64,000 bases of DNA, from contig NZ_CP007128.1 in NCBI RefSeq assembly GCF_000522985.1, forward strand, positions 1,410,220 through 1,474,219. The letters run 5' to 3'. The position numbers and the translations under genes are program-made. Shown in pieces: positions 1 to 8,235 of the stretch (position 1 is its first letter; the number at the start of each line of letters is the position of its first letter). This stretch comes from Gemmatirosa kalamazoonensis. Lineage in GTDB: Bacteria; Gemmatimonadota; Gemmatimonadetes; Gemmatimonadales; Gemmatimonadaceae. The notes beneath the pieces are model-generated. The model saw only the letters and a program-made list of their open reading frames with translations, had not been told where the DNA came from and ran no database searches.

Positions 1-333
1 GGCTGCGCCGGCGGCATCACCGGCGGCGGCGGCGGCGCGGCGCTGCTGCCTAACGGCACGCTCTACCGGTGGACCCGCGACCGCGCCGGCGCGGACGATC
101 GGCGCACGCTCGTCCGCACCGACACCGCGCTCGCCGCCGACGTCTTCGGCCGGCTCGCTTCGATGCGCTTCCTCGGGATCACGCATCACGAGCCGGGCAA
201 CATGACGTGCTTCGTGCGCGCGCGGACCGACTCCGGCGCGCACGAGGTCTCCTGGCCGTCGAGCGACACCCGCGCGCCGCGCGCCGTGCGCGATCTGTTC
301 CAGCGGCTCCAGACGGCGGCCGGCGGCGCCTAA
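1..333 (+). CDS. C-terminal part of an unknown protein, cut by the left window edge
   Basis: Frame 1 is open from the first base to TAA at 331-333, so 110 residues are visible and the start lies outside the window. The visible part opens with a glycine-rich stretch (GGITGGGGGAA), continues with LYRWTRDRAGADD and a CFVRAR...HEVSW strand pair, and closes with a helix-like VRDLFQRLQ. I do not recognise the family; the layout faintly recalls small secreted emfourin-like domains, which is only a guess. Its TAA stop lies inside a GCCTAAC copy of the overrepresented heptamer. It is convergent with the next gene. Confidence 0.6.
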   Translation, partial: GCAGGITGGGGGAALLPNGTLYRWTRDRAGADDRRTLVRTDTALAADVFGRLASMRFLGITHHEPGNMTCFVRARTDSGAHEVSWPSSDTRAPRAVRDLFQRLQTAAGGA

Positions 334-388
334 CGGCCGAGCGAGACGATGCGCATCGGATGCTCCGGTGGAGGGTCCCGTGAGGAGC

Positions 389-1468
389 TCAGTCGCAGGT
401 CGGCTTCGTCCACAGCGCGGCGCGCGGGCCGCCCTGCAGGCCGAGTGGGAAGTAGTGCCCGACGATCGCGCCGCAGCGGTTCACCTTCACCGCGACGCGG
501 CCGAGCGTCGTGGGCGGGAGCGGCGTCTCGGTCACCGCGCCGGGCGCGATGGTGTACGCGGCCGCAGGCAGCGACACGTACCAGCCGACGACGCGGCCGT
601 AGTCGCTGATGCCGTACGCCGGGTGCGGCAGCACGCGCCCCGACGTGAGCGACGACACGAAGCCGCGCTGCGCGCCGTTCTGCGTGAAGAGGCCGACGAT
701 CGCGCCGCCCGCGTTGATGCCCGTCGCCTTCGAGTCGGTGCTCCCCGGCGGCAGGTTGAACGTGGTGGGCGCCCCACGCCACACGATCGCCGTCGTCGTG
801 CTCCCGCTTCCGAGCAGGCCGTAGCCGACGACCGTGTGGAAGTACACGTCGAGCGCCTCGCCGTGGACGCCGCCGAGCGGCCACGCGAAGGCGGTCTCCG
901 TGGGCCAGATGACCGCATCGCGGCCGCAGCTGCCCACGATCTCGCCGAGGTAGTCGATCGCGTCCGCGCGCGAGCTGCCGGCGCAGAATTCCGGCTCGGA
1001 GAGCGCGCGTGGCGCGAGCCCGGGATGCCGGATCCACGCCGTCGTGTGGCCGTTGCGACGCGTGCTGTATCCCACCACGACGCCGGCGTCGTTGATGCCG
1101 GTCGCGACGGTGCCCGTGTCGCCGGCGAGCGGCGGGAGGTCCTCGAACGTGCCGTCCGTGTGTCGCACGAAGCCGTGCTGACCAGCTGCAGTCGCGTAGG
1201 CCCCCACCACGAGGCCTGCCGTGTTGATGTCGGTCGCCGTGCTCGCGATGCGCCGCGAGATGTCGGTGAGCACGTAGCCGACGTAGCTCGGCGGCGCCGG
1301 CACGTCGACCGCCGACGCCGAAAGCGCCGTCGTGTCGGGGCGCGTCGGGGCCGTTAGGCGCTCCGCCGGCCGCCCGGGCACCGCCGTCACGCGGTCGGGG
1401 TCGCCACACGCGGCGATCAGCACCACCACGATGATCGTGCACGGCAGCGTCAGGGACGTGCGTCGCAT
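389..1468 (-). CDS. HAF-repeat lipoprotein
   Basis: A 359-residue exported lipoprotein: hydrophobic signal to residue 20 with a lipobox ending IAAC, giving Cys21 as the acylated residue. The mature part carries repeated motifs of the HAF type (N-x-x-G-x-V-V-G): about 77-90 (DINTAGLVVGAY), 122-134 (GINDAGVVVGYS), 169-180, about 250-260 (GINAGGAIVG), about 285 and about 330. These short repeats are typical of beta-rich extracellular proteins of unknown function. A longer in-frame start exists upstream at 1544, but the Met at 1468 places the lipobox correctly. The gene diverges from the ECF sigma gene across a 90-bp gap. Confidence 0.8.
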   Translation of the reverse strand: MRRTSLTLPCTIIVVVLIAACGDPDRVTAVPGRPAERLTAPTRPDTTALSASAVDVPAPPSYVGYVLTDISRRIASTATDINTAGLVVGAYATAAGQHGFVRHTDGTFEDLPPLAGDTGTVATGINDAGVVVGYSTRRNGHTTAWIRHPGLAPRALSEPEFCAGSSRADAIDYLGEIVGSCGRDAVIWPTETAFAWPLGGVHGEALDVYFHTVVGYGLLGSGSTTTAIVWRGAPTTFNLPPGSTDSKATGINAGGAIVGLFTQNGAQRGFVSSLTSGRVLPHPAYGISDYGRVVGWYVSLPAAAYTIAPGAVTETPLPPTTLGRVAVKVNRCGAIVGHYFPLGLQGGPRAALWTKPTCD

Positions 1469-1558
1469 CGGTTCCTCCGCGGCGATTGCTCCGTTTTCCG
1501 GCCGGCCCTACCTTCGGCCTCGTGGTGGAGGACGCGACGTCCACTCGCGGATCCGGAC

Positions 1559-2074
1559 ATGACCATCGTGGAGCAGTTGACGCCGGTGCTGTACGACGAG
1601 CTGCGGCGGGTCGCGCACCGTCAGCTCCGGCGCGAGCGCGCCGGCCACACGCTCGGCACCACCGCGCTCGTCCACGAGGCGTACCTCAAGCTCGCCGACC
1701 AGACGCGCGCGTCGTTCGCCGACCGCGCGCACTTCCTCGCCACCGCCGCCGTCGCGATGCGCCGCGTGCTCGTGGACCACGCGCGCGGCCGCGCGCGCGA
1801 GAAGCGCGGCGGCGCGCGCCTTCCCGTCACCCTCGACGAGGAGATCGCGTTAGGCACCGGCGCGGTCGGCTCCTGCGACGCGCTGCTCGAGCTCGACGAC
1901 GCGCTCGCGCGGCTGGGTGACGTCGAGCCGCGGCTCGCGCGCGTCGTCGAGTGCCGCTTCTTCGGCGGTCTCACCGACGCCGAGACCGCCGTCGCGCTCG
2001 GCGTCACGGAGCGCACCGTGAGGCGTGACTGGGTGAAGGCGAGGGGCTGGCTGTACCAGGCGCTGCACTCGTAA
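1559..2074 (+). CDS. ECF-family RNA polymerase sigma factor
   Basis: 171 residues, the usual size for an ECF sigma factor. Region 2 spans about 10-80 with TLGTTALVHEAYLKL and the HFLATAAVAMRRVLVDHARGR segment characteristic of the Sigma70_ECF (PF07638, TIGR02999-like) group. Region 4 contains the helix-turn-helix GLTDAETAVALGVTERTVRRDW near 135-156. The next gene, 19 bp downstream in the same direction, is a Ser/Thr kinase with TPR repeats; this pairing is common in Acidobacteria, Planctomycetes and Gemmatimonadota and suggests that kinase signalling and sigma activity are linked. No anti-sigma factor is adjacent. Confidence 0.9.
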   Translation: MTIVEQLTPVLYDELRRVAHRQLRRERAGHTLGTTALVHEAYLKLADQTRASFADRAHFLATAAVAMRRVLVDHARGRAREKRGGARLPVTLDEEIALGTGAVGSCDALLELDDALARLGDVEPRLARVVECRFFGGLTDAETAVALGVTERTVRRDWVKARGWLYQALHS

Positions 2075-2093
2075 CGGACGAGAGGAGGCCACC

Positions 2094-4937
2094 GTGCAGT
2101 CCATCAGCCGAGGCCAGTGGCAGCGCGTCGAGCGCGTCGTCGACTCCGCGCTCGGGCTGCCGACGGCCGAGCGCACCGCGTATCTCGACGCCGCGTGCGA
2201 CGAGCCGTGGCTGCGCGCCGCGGCCGACGAGTGGCTGCGCGCGTGCGACGACGCCGAGCACTTCCTCCACACGCCGCTCGGCGACGCCGGCGCGTTGCTG
2301 GACGCGGCACCGCACGATGCCGAGGCGCTCGCGCCCGGCACGCGCATCGGGCCGTTCGCCGTCGTGCGCGAGCTCGGGCGCGGCGGCATGGGCACTGTGT
2401 ACCTCGCCGAGCGCGCCGACGGACAGTTCGAGCAGACCGTCGCGCTGAAGCTGATCCGCCGCGGCATGGACACGCCCGAGGCGCGCCGTCGCTTCCTCAC
2501 CGAGCGGCAGATCCTCGCGCGGCTCAACCACCCGCACATCGCCGGGCTCGTCGACGGCGGCGTGAGCGACGACGGGCGGCTGTGGTTCGCGATGGAGTAC
2601 GTCGACGGCACGCCGATCACGCGTCACGCCGACGACCGCGCGCTGGGCATCGACGCGCGGCTGCGGCTGTTCCGCGACGCGGCCGACGCCGTCGGGCACG
2701 CGCACCGGAGTCTCGTCGTGCACCGCGACCTGAAGCCGTCGAACGTGCTCGTGACGGCCGACGGCGTCGTGAAGCTGCTCGACTTCGGCATCGCGCGGCT
2801 GTTAGGCGGCGACGTCGCGCCCGCCGACGAGCCGGTCACCCGCACCGGCGTGCGCCTGCTCACGCCGGAGTACGCGGCGCCCGAGCAGGTGCGCGGCGAG
2901 GGCGTCACCACCGTCACCGACGTCTACGCCCTGGGCGCGCTGCTCTACGAGCTGCTCACCGGGCGCCGCGCGCAGCCGCTCGACCGGCTCACGCCCGGCG
3001 AGATGGAGCGCGTCGTGTGCGAGGTGGATCCGCCGCCGCCCAGCCGCGTGGCGCCGGAGCTCGTGCGTGCGCGGCTCCGGGGCGACCTCGACGCGATCGT
3101 GCTGCGCGCGATGCACAAGGATCCCGCGCGGCGCTACGCGTCGGCCGACGCGCTCGTCGAGGATCTGCGCCGCTTCGCCGTCGGGCTCCCGGTGCAGGCG
3201 CGCCGCGACTCGGTGGGCTACCGCGCCGGCAAGTTCGTTAGGCGGCACCGCGTGGCCGTCGCCATGGGGGCGTTCGCCGGGCTCGCGCTGGTGGGCGGGC
3301 TCGCCGCCACGCTGTGGGAGGCGCGCGCGGCGCGGCGCGAGGCGGCCACGGCGAACGCGGTGACCGGCTTCGTCGTCGGGCTGTTCGAGCAGTCCGACCC
3401 GCACGCGGCGCGCGGGCGCGACGTGACGGTGAAGGACCTCGTCGCGCGCGGCCGCCAGCGCCTCGACACGGCGCTCGTCGCGGAGCCCGAGGTGCGCGGC
3501 CGGCTGCTCGACGTGCTCGGCACGATTCACGTCAACCTCCTGCAGTTCGCGACCGCCGATACGCTGCTCGGACAGTCCGCCGCGCTCGCCCGCCGCCTGT
3601 ACGGCCCACGGCACCCCGCGGTCGCGAAGCGGCTCACCGACTGGGCACGAGCGCTCGCGAGCGCGCAGCAGCCGGCGCGTGCGGACTCCGTGCTGCGTGA
3701 GGCGTTGACGATCGACCGCGCCACGCTCGCGCCCGACGACCCGGAGATCGCGCGCACGCTGTCGATCCGCGGCGAGCTCGCGTTCGACGGCGGACGCTTC
3801 GCGCCAGCCGAGTCGCTCTACCGCGCGGCGCTGCACATCGACTCGACGCGCCTGGGCCGCGGCGACCTGCGTCTCGCGGACGATCTCGACGGCGCGGGTA
3901 TGGCGGCGAAGGAGGGCGGCGCGTACGACCGTGCCGAAGCGAGCTACGAGCAGGCGCTCGCCATCCGCCGCGCGACGCTCGGCCCCGACGACCCGAAGAC
4001 GCTCGCCACCCTCAGCCTCGTCCTGCAGGTGAAGGAGGCGCGCGGCGAGTACCGGAGCGCCGAACGGGTCGCGCGCGACCTGCTCGCGCGCAGCCGCCGC
4101 GTGTACCCGCCCGCGCACACGCAGGTCGTGAGCGCGATGAACGGCCTCACCGTGCAGCTCCGTCACCTCGGCAAGCTCGCGGAGGCGGAGTCGATCAACG
4201 CGCAGGCGATCGCGCTCTACCGCACGCGCTTCCCCCCCGACCATCCGTGGATGATCGCGCCGCTCAACGTCCGCGCGACGCTGCAGCTCGAGCGCGGAAA
4301 CTTCGCCGCCGCCGAATCGGGCTTCCGGCAGGTCGGCGCGATCGCCGCGAAGAGCTTCGGGCCGACCGACGTGTACACGCTGCACTCGTTGGTCAATCGC
4401 GCCGCGGCGGTACGGCTGGAAGGACGACTCGCCGACGCCGAGCTGCTCGCGCGCCGGGCAGTCGCGGAGATGCGTGCGGCGTTCGGTGAGCGAAGCCTGG
4501 AGACGGCGAGCGCGGAGAGCGTGCTCGGCGACGTGCTGCGCGACGCGGCACGCCCCGCCGCCGCCGACTCGGCGTACCGCGCGATGCTGACCGTGCGTCG
4601 CGCGCTCCTCGGTCCGCGCGCGCCCGCCACGTCGGATGCCGCGCTCTCCCTCGCCGACGTTCTCGTGGACGAGGGACGACCGGCGGACGCCGCGGCGCTC
4701 GCGCGCGAGGCGCGCGCGGCTTACGCGCCCCGCGACGTGCCGGACGACACCACGCTTCGCCGCGCCGCTCGCGTGCTCGGTGCGGCGCTCGCCGCGTCCG
4801 GCAATCGGACGGAGGCCGAGCCGCTGCTCGTGGAGGCCGAGCGCGCGTGGGCGACCGACACGAACACGAGCTGGCGCACGCACCGCTCGCGCGACGAGGC
4901 GGCGCGCCGGCTCGCCGCGTTCCGCGCGAAGCGTTAG
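2094..4937 (+). CDS. Transmembrane Ser/Thr protein kinase with C-terminal TPR repeats
   Basis: 947 residues. The kinase domain spans about 82-360: glycine loop LGRGGMGTVYLAERA (94-108), VALKLIRR with the ATP-binding Lys near 119, catalytic VHRDLKPSNVL near 208-218, DFG in LLDFGIARLL near 226-235 and the APE-like TPEYAAPEQVRG. All catalytic residues are present, so the kinase should be active. One hydrophobic segment follows at about 387-408, then a long alpha-helical region of TPR units (TLGPDDPKTLATLSLV and similar) that is predicted to be extracytoplasmic. Probable operon with the ECF sigma gene. It ends in TAG within a GTTAGGC heptamer, 4 bp from the stop of the convergent neighbour. Confidence 0.92.
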   Translation: MQSISRGQWQRVERVVDSALGLPTAERTAYLDAACDEPWLRAAADEWLRACDDAEHFLHTPLGDAGALLDAAPHDAEALAPGTRIGPFAVVRELGRGGMGTVYLAERADGQFEQTVALKLIRRGMDTPEARRRFLTERQILARLNHPHIAGLVDGGVSDDGRLWFAMEYVDGTPITRHADDRALGIDARLRLFRDAADAVGHAHRSLVVHRDLKPSNVLVTADGVVKLLDFGIARLLGGDVAPADEPVTRTGVRLLTPEYAAPEQVRGEGVTTVTDVYALGALLYELLTGRRAQPLDRLTPGEMERVVCEVDPPPPSRVAPELVRARLRGDLDAIVLRAMHKDPARRYASADALVEDLRRFAVGLPVQARRDSVGYRAGKFVRRHRVAVAMGAFAGLALVGGLAATLWEARAARREAATANAVTGFVVGLFEQSDPHAARGRDVTVKDLVARGRQRLDTALVAEPEVRGRLLDVLGTIHVNLLQFATADTLLGQSAALARRLYGPRHPAVAKRLTDWARALASAQQPARADSVLREALTIDRATLAPDDPEIARTLSIRGELAFDGGRFAPAESLYRAALHIDSTRLGRGDLRLADDLDGAGMAAKEGGAYDRAEASYEQALAIRRATLGPDDPKTLATLSLVLQVKEARGEYRSAERVARDLLARSRRVYPPAHTQVVSAMNGLTVQLRHLGKLAEAESINAQAIALYRTRFPPDHPWMIAPLNVRATLQLERGNFAAAESGFRQVGAIAAKSFGPTDVYTLHSLVNRAAAVRLEGRLADAELLARRAVAEMRAAFGERSLETASAESVLGDVLRDAARPAAADSAYRAMLTVRRALLGPRAPATSDAALSLADVLVDEGRPADAAALAREARAAYAPRDVPDDTTLRRAARVLGAALAASGNRTEAEPLLVEAERAWATDTNTSWRTHRSRDEAARRLAAFRAKR

Positions 4938-4941
4938 GCGG

Positions 4942-5466
4942 TCAGACCGACGCCGCGGGGATCACCGGCTCCACGAGCCCGTACAGCTCCGCGAAGCCGT
5001 CCGCCGAGAGATGGTCGCGCATCCACAGCGCGAGCAGGCCGAGCGCGAGGCAGGTGATCGACGCGCCGGGCCCGCCGGGCTGCGTCGCCGCCACGTCCCA
5101 CAGCGTCTCGAGGCGGCTCCCGATCTCGCGCACCTCGCCCGTCGCGCCGCGCAGCGCGGGACGGGGAAAGCGCGGGCGTCCGCCGCCGAGCACGGCGCGC
5201 GCGAGGTCGCCGATCCCCATGCTCACGAAGCCGACGACGCGCAGCACGTCCTCCGCGGCCGGGATCCGGCTGGCGAACGCGGCGAGCCGACGCGACCGCT
5301 CCCACCACGCGAGCGGGTCCGACGCCTCGAATCGCTGCCCGATCGCGTCGAGCTCCCCCCACTGCCGTGGCGAGAGGGCGGCGACACGGGCGAGGAACCG
5401 GTCGGCGCGCGCCTCGCGGGCCGATGTCGGCGACTGGACGGCGGCGGTGACGGGAAGGGTGGTCAT
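4942..5466 (-). CDS. Hypothetical helical protein
   Basis: 174 residues from the ATG at 5464-5466 (MTTLPVTAAV). The frame stays open further upstream, but that part is arginine-rich low-complexity sequence typical of shadow translation, so the shorter start is preferred. The protein is alpha-helical, with motifs RFLARVAALSPRQWGELDAIG, LAWWERSRRLAAF and GFVSMGIGDLARAVLGGG, and a hydrophobic helix near the C terminus (ITCLALGLLALWM). I do not recognise a family. No signal peptide is seen. It is convergent with the kinase gene and precedes a small lipoprotein gene on the same strand. Confidence 0.65.
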   Translation of the reverse strand: MTTLPVTAAVQSPTSAREARADRFLARVAALSPRQWGELDAIGQRFEASDPLAWWERSRRLAAFASRIPAAEDVLRVVGFVSMGIGDLARAVLGGGRPRFPRPALRGATGEVREIGSRLETLWDVAATQPGGPGASITCLALGLLALWMRDHLSADGFAELYGLVEPVIPAASV

Positions 5467-5503
5467 CCTCCCACGACGAGCGCGGGCGGCGCCGTGTTTC
5501 CGG

Positions 5504-5803
5504 TCAGGGGACCTTCCGCGGCGGCTGCGTGTGGTCCGTGTTCGGATCGGGCAGCGTGTCCGACGTGACCTCCGCACAGACGCCGCCGCGGTCGCCGACC
5601 GTCACGCCCGCGCCCGACGGCGGCGCCACGCGCCCGTTGCACCCGCCGGTGCCGTTCCGACCGGCGGTCACGGCCGGCCGGCCGCGCGACCGGGTGGCGC
5701 GGTCGGTCCCCGGGATCTGGCGGAGGCGCGGAATGCCGCACGCGCCGACCAGCAGCAGGGCGGCGGCGAGGCCGAGTGGGCGGAGGCGGACGGCGTGCGT
5801 CAC
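5504..5803 (-). CDS. Small putative lipoprotein
   Basis: 99 residues from a GTG at 5801-5803, chosen because it puts a clean lipoprotein signal at the N terminus (LRPLGLAAALLLVGACG; lipobox VGAC) and has a GGAG purine run about 8 bases upstream. The mature part is Pro/Gly/Thr-rich with two further cysteines (GGCNG and GGVCAEV) that could form a disulfide. No family is recognised. It lies 37 bp upstream of the 174-residue hypothetical gene on the same strand. Confidence 0.5.
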   Translation of the reverse strand: MTHAVRLRPLGLAAALLLVGACGIPRLRQIPGTDRATRSRGRPAVTAGRNGTGGCNGRVAPPSGAGVTVGDRGGVCAEVTSDTLPDPNTDHTQPPRKVP

Positions 5804-5879
5804 GGTGTCGCTCCGTGCGAGAGGGTGCGCATCAAGTATTCGGAAGCCATACGTCTCGCGCCAGAGTCCGCGCGCCGGG

Positions 5880-6395
5880 TCATCGGAGCCGCCGCTCGTA
5901 GCACGTGAACGTCCACCCCGAGTGCGCGCGCTCCCCGTGCGCGACATATCCGCGCCTCTCGTAGAAACGCCGCAGCGCGCCGTTCTCGCACAGCACGTCG
6001 CACCGCACCGCGCGCGCGCCGAGCGCCGCGGCCCGCTCGTCGATCGCCGAGAGGCACCACGCGCCGAGTCCCGCCCCCTGCCGTGCGGGGTCGACGGCGA
6101 GCCGGTTCAGGTACACTGCCGGCAGCGCGGGATCGGGCCACGGGGACGGGTCGTACGGCCGCGGCGGCGACGTCGCGAGCGTGTACGTCGCGACCGGCAC
6201 GTCGTCCTCGCGCACCAGCCACAGCTCGCGCTCCGCCGCGTCGCGCCGCACGCGCTCGATCGGGTATGGCGGGATCCAGTTGCGGAACCCGTCGGCGGCG
6301 AGCCGCGCGCCGGCGGCGGCGAGCAGGCGGGCGACGTCGTCGGCGTCGTGCATCCCGGCGCGTTCGGCGCGCAGTCTCGACGCATCGACCGTCAC
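5880..6395 (-). CDS. GNAT-family N-acetyltransferase
   Basis: 171 residues from the GTG at 6393-6395, whose first bases overlap the TGA of the upstream DinB gene (GTGA), indicating translational coupling. The fold is typical GNAT: N-terminal ADDVARLLAAAG helix, central LNRLAVDPARQGAGLGAWCLS, which is the acetyl-CoA pyrophosphate-binding motif A (R/Q-x-x-G-x-G/A), then RCDVLCENGALRRFYERRGYV, motif B with the usual N...FYER-GF. Closest to small-molecule acetyltransferases; the substrate cannot be read from sequence. Confidence 0.88.
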   Translation of the reverse strand: MTVDASRLRAERAGMHDADDVARLLAAAGARLAADGFRNWIPPYPIERVRRDAAERELWLVREDDVPVATYTLATSPPRPYDPSPWPDPALPAVYLNRLAVDPARQGAGLGAWCLSAIDERAAALGARAVRCDVLCENGALRRFYERRGYVAHGERAHSGWTFTCYERRLR

Positions 6396-6961
6396 GGCAG
6401 CGCCGCCGCCACGGCCTCCTCCGCCTGCTCGAGGTGGCGGTGCTGGTGCGCCGGCAGCGTGACGAGGCAGGCGTACAGGTTGTAGCGCACGCGCGCGTCG
6501 AACGGCGACGTGACGCGGATGCGCTGCAGCGGCGCGCCGTCGGCGTGCCGCACGAGCGCGATCTGCTCGGCCTGCAGCGCGTCGAAGTCGGCGAGCAGCG
6601 TCGCGCGCGGGAGGTCGCCGTCGGGCACGAACGCCGCCGCGGTGCGCACGCGGCCGAAGCGGCGGCGCGCGATGCGCGGCATCGGCCCGGACATCGTCGA
6701 GATGAGCCACCCCACCGGGTCGCGTCGATAGCGCGCCGGCGCCGTCTCGCTCGACGCGCGCCGCTCGGCCAGCGCGCCGCGTACGAGCGGGACGTACGCG
6801 CGCGACGTGAGGTTGAGGTGCGCGACGCATTCCGCGGCCGACCACGCGTCGGCGTGCGGGCGCGCGGCCCACGCGTCGTCGTCCGTCCGGTCGGCGAGGC
6901 GGTGCAGCCGCTCCTGCGCGCGCTCGAACTCGTCGACGATCGCGACGAGCTGCGGGTGCAT
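6392..6961 (-). CDS. DinB-family (DinB_2) protein
   Basis: 189 residues, an all-helical four-helix bundle of the DinB/YfiT-like type. Visible signatures are the first metal-ligand region WSAAECVAHLNLTS near 40-53 (canonical W-s-x-x-e-x-l-x-H-l) and the C-terminal LPAHQHRHLEQAEEAVA (H-x-x-x-H), so a three-His metal site is plausible. Such proteins are often metal-dependent thiol transferases or have unknown roles. The stop overlaps the start of the GNAT gene by 3 bases, so the two are probably one operon. Confidence 0.85.
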   Translation of the reverse strand: MHPQLVAIVDEFERAQERLHRLADRTDDDAWAARPHADAWSAAECVAHLNLTSRAYVPLVRGALAERRASSETAPARYRRDPVGWLISTMSGPMPRIARRRFGRVRTAAAFVPDGDLPRATLLADFDALQAEQIALVRHADGAPLQRIRVTSPFDARVRYNLYACLVTLPAHQHRHLEQAEEAVAAALP

Positions 6962-6967
6962 TTTCTT

Positions 6968-7171
6968 TCAGTGCTCCGGCGTCGTCGGCGAGGCGGGCGC
7001 GGGGGGCGACGGATCCGGGGTTCCGGGGTGCAGCGGCTCCCACGACGGCGGGTCGCTCGCCGGGAAGCTCTCCTCCACCGCCTCGTCGACGGCGCGCTCG
7101 ACCTGGTCGCCGCGGCGCGGCGCCGGCGGTGCGTCGTTCTCGCGGCGCGGCGCGTCGGAAGGATGGGTCAT
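6968..7171 (-). CDS. Small acidic proline-rich protein
   Basis: 67 residues from ATG at 7169-7171. The sequence is acidic and proline-rich, with the core VERAVDEAVEESFPASDPPSWEP. The pattern DE-x-x-E-x-SFPASDPP is a short conserved peptide that recurs in many small bacterial proteins of unknown function. No signal peptide, cysteine or membrane segment is seen. It sits 6 bp upstream of the DinB gene in the same direction and directly downstream of a dispersed repeat copy. Confidence 0.65.
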   Translation of the reverse strand: MTHPSDAPRRENDAPPAPRRGDQVERAVDEAVEESFPASDPPSWEPLHPGTPDPSPPAPASPTTPEH

Positions 7172-7210
7172 GGTCGGGATCCGGTGAGGGAATGGAATGA
7201 GCGCGGGTGC

Positions 7211-7287
7211 GTTGGAATGATACCGCGGCTGTTCGCGTGCATGGCACCTTGGGCGAAGGGGGGGAGCCCCCCTGGATACTAGGTACC
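7211..7287. repeat. Dispersed G-run/C-run hairpin element, copy A
   Basis: Shares the core TACCGCGGCYGTTCRCGYGC, GCATRGCACCTTGGGCGAAG, a run of G, AG, a run of C and TGG...CTAGGTAC with copies at 14445-14547 and 53067-53170 (inverted), and a partial copy at 23029-23066. The G-run and C-run can fold back on themselves. Its right end overlaps the last codons of the DUF4186 gene and supplies that gene's TAG stop (CTAG on the plus strand). Confidence 0.8.
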
Positions 7288-7632
7288 GCGCTCGCGGAGC
7301 CACCGGCCGATCGCGTCGACGACGTGCGCGCGCTCCGCGGCGTCGAGCTCGCGGCCGCGCGGGATGCCGTGCCACTTCTCGAGGCACCCGCGGCAGCACG
7401 TCGCCGTCGCGTGCTGCGCCACGAACACCGGATGCCCGCGATACGGCGTCTGCTTCCCGTCGTTCCGCGGCTCGGCGGGCGCGAGCCGCTTCGCCACGAA
7501 GTCGCGGGCGTGGTCGAGCACCACGTCGAGCCCGCGCGTGCGCAGATACTCGCGGTCGGCGGCGCCGAGTCGGAAGCTGCGGCGGAACGACGAGCCGGCG
7601 AGCGCCCGGAACAGGTCGTCGAGGTCGCGCAC
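7279..7632 (-). CDS. DUF4186 family protein
   Basis: 117 residues from a GTG at 7630-7632 (VRDLDDLFRALAGS). Family landmarks are FRLGAADREYLRTRGLD, the HARDFVAKRL segment, and the C-terminal HPVFVAQHATATCCRGCLEKWHGIPRG, whose CC-x-x-C plus His residues look like a metal site. Function is unknown. The stop codon lies within the dispersed repeat copy A, so the last residues (RERGT) come from the element boundary. The SGNH hydrolase gene ends 5 bp upstream and is probably co-transcribed. Confidence 0.8.
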   Translation of the reverse strand: MRDLDDLFRALAGSSFRRSFRLGAADREYLRTRGLDVVLDHARDFVAKRLAPAEPRNDGKQTPYRGHPVFVAQHATATCCRGCLEKWHGIPRGRELDAAERAHVVDAIGRWLRERGT

Positions 7633-7637
7633 GGTGC

Positions 7638-8231
7638 CTAACGCGTGACGGATGCGGCGATCGCGCGCGCGATCTTCGCGCCCCCGCGCACCGAGGGCTC
7701 GATCGGGTTCGCGTAGTCGGCCGCCTCGGTGCACACGTGGCGCAGCTCGATCACCGGCGCGCCGCGCTCGCGCGCCACGCGCTGCACGGCGTCGTCGAAC
7801 ACGGCGAGCGCGGTCTTCGCGAGGCGGTGGACGGGCGGCCCGAGGTTGCCCTCGTAGATCGTGCAGACCGTCGTCGGCAGCCCGCGCGCGAGCACGGCGT
7901 CGAGCATGCGCCGGTAGCGCGTCTCGAACGCCTCCGCCGCGTCGGCCAGCCAGCCGAGCACCTGGGCGCTGCCGCGCGCCGGTCGGTCGAGCAGGTCGGT
8001 GTGCGCGAGCGCATCGTTGCCGCCGGCGCTCACGACGAGGTGCGTCGCGTCGCCGGGCACCCGCCGCAGCTGACCCGCGACGTGGTCGAGCACCGCGCCG
8101 TCCACCGCCGCGAGCGTCGCCGTCCACCCGGCCGCGAGCGCCGCGCGGAGCTGCGTGACGACGTCGGGGCCCGGACGCACGTACACGGCGTTGTCGAACA
8201 CGGAATCGCCCAAGAGAACGACGTGGCCCAT
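7638..8231 (-). CDS. SGNH/GDSL-type hydrolase
   Basis: 197 residues. Block I GDS is at 8-10 (VVLLGDSVFDN), giving nucleophile Ser10; block III is SAGGND at about 68-73 with Asn72. The C-terminal block reads ADYANPIEPSVRGG, the variant found in many cytoplasmic SGNH hydrolases, where the usual D-x-x-H is replaced by NPIEPS. No signal peptide is present, so this should be an intracellular esterase or lipase-like enzyme. Its TAG stop is part of a GTTAGGC heptamer. It begins 4 bp downstream of the homoserine dehydrogenase-like gene. Confidence 0.85.
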   Translation of the reverse strand: MGHVVLLGDSVFDNAVYVRPGPDVVTQLRAALAAGWTATLAAVDGAVLDHVAGQLRRVPGDATHLVVSAGGNDALAHTDLLDRPARGSAQVLGWLADAAEAFETRYRRMLDAVLARGLPTTVCTIYEGNLGPPVHRLAKTALAVFDDAVQRVARERGAPVIELRHVCTEAADYANPIEPSVRGGAKIARAIAASVTR

Positions 8232-8235
8232 CGCC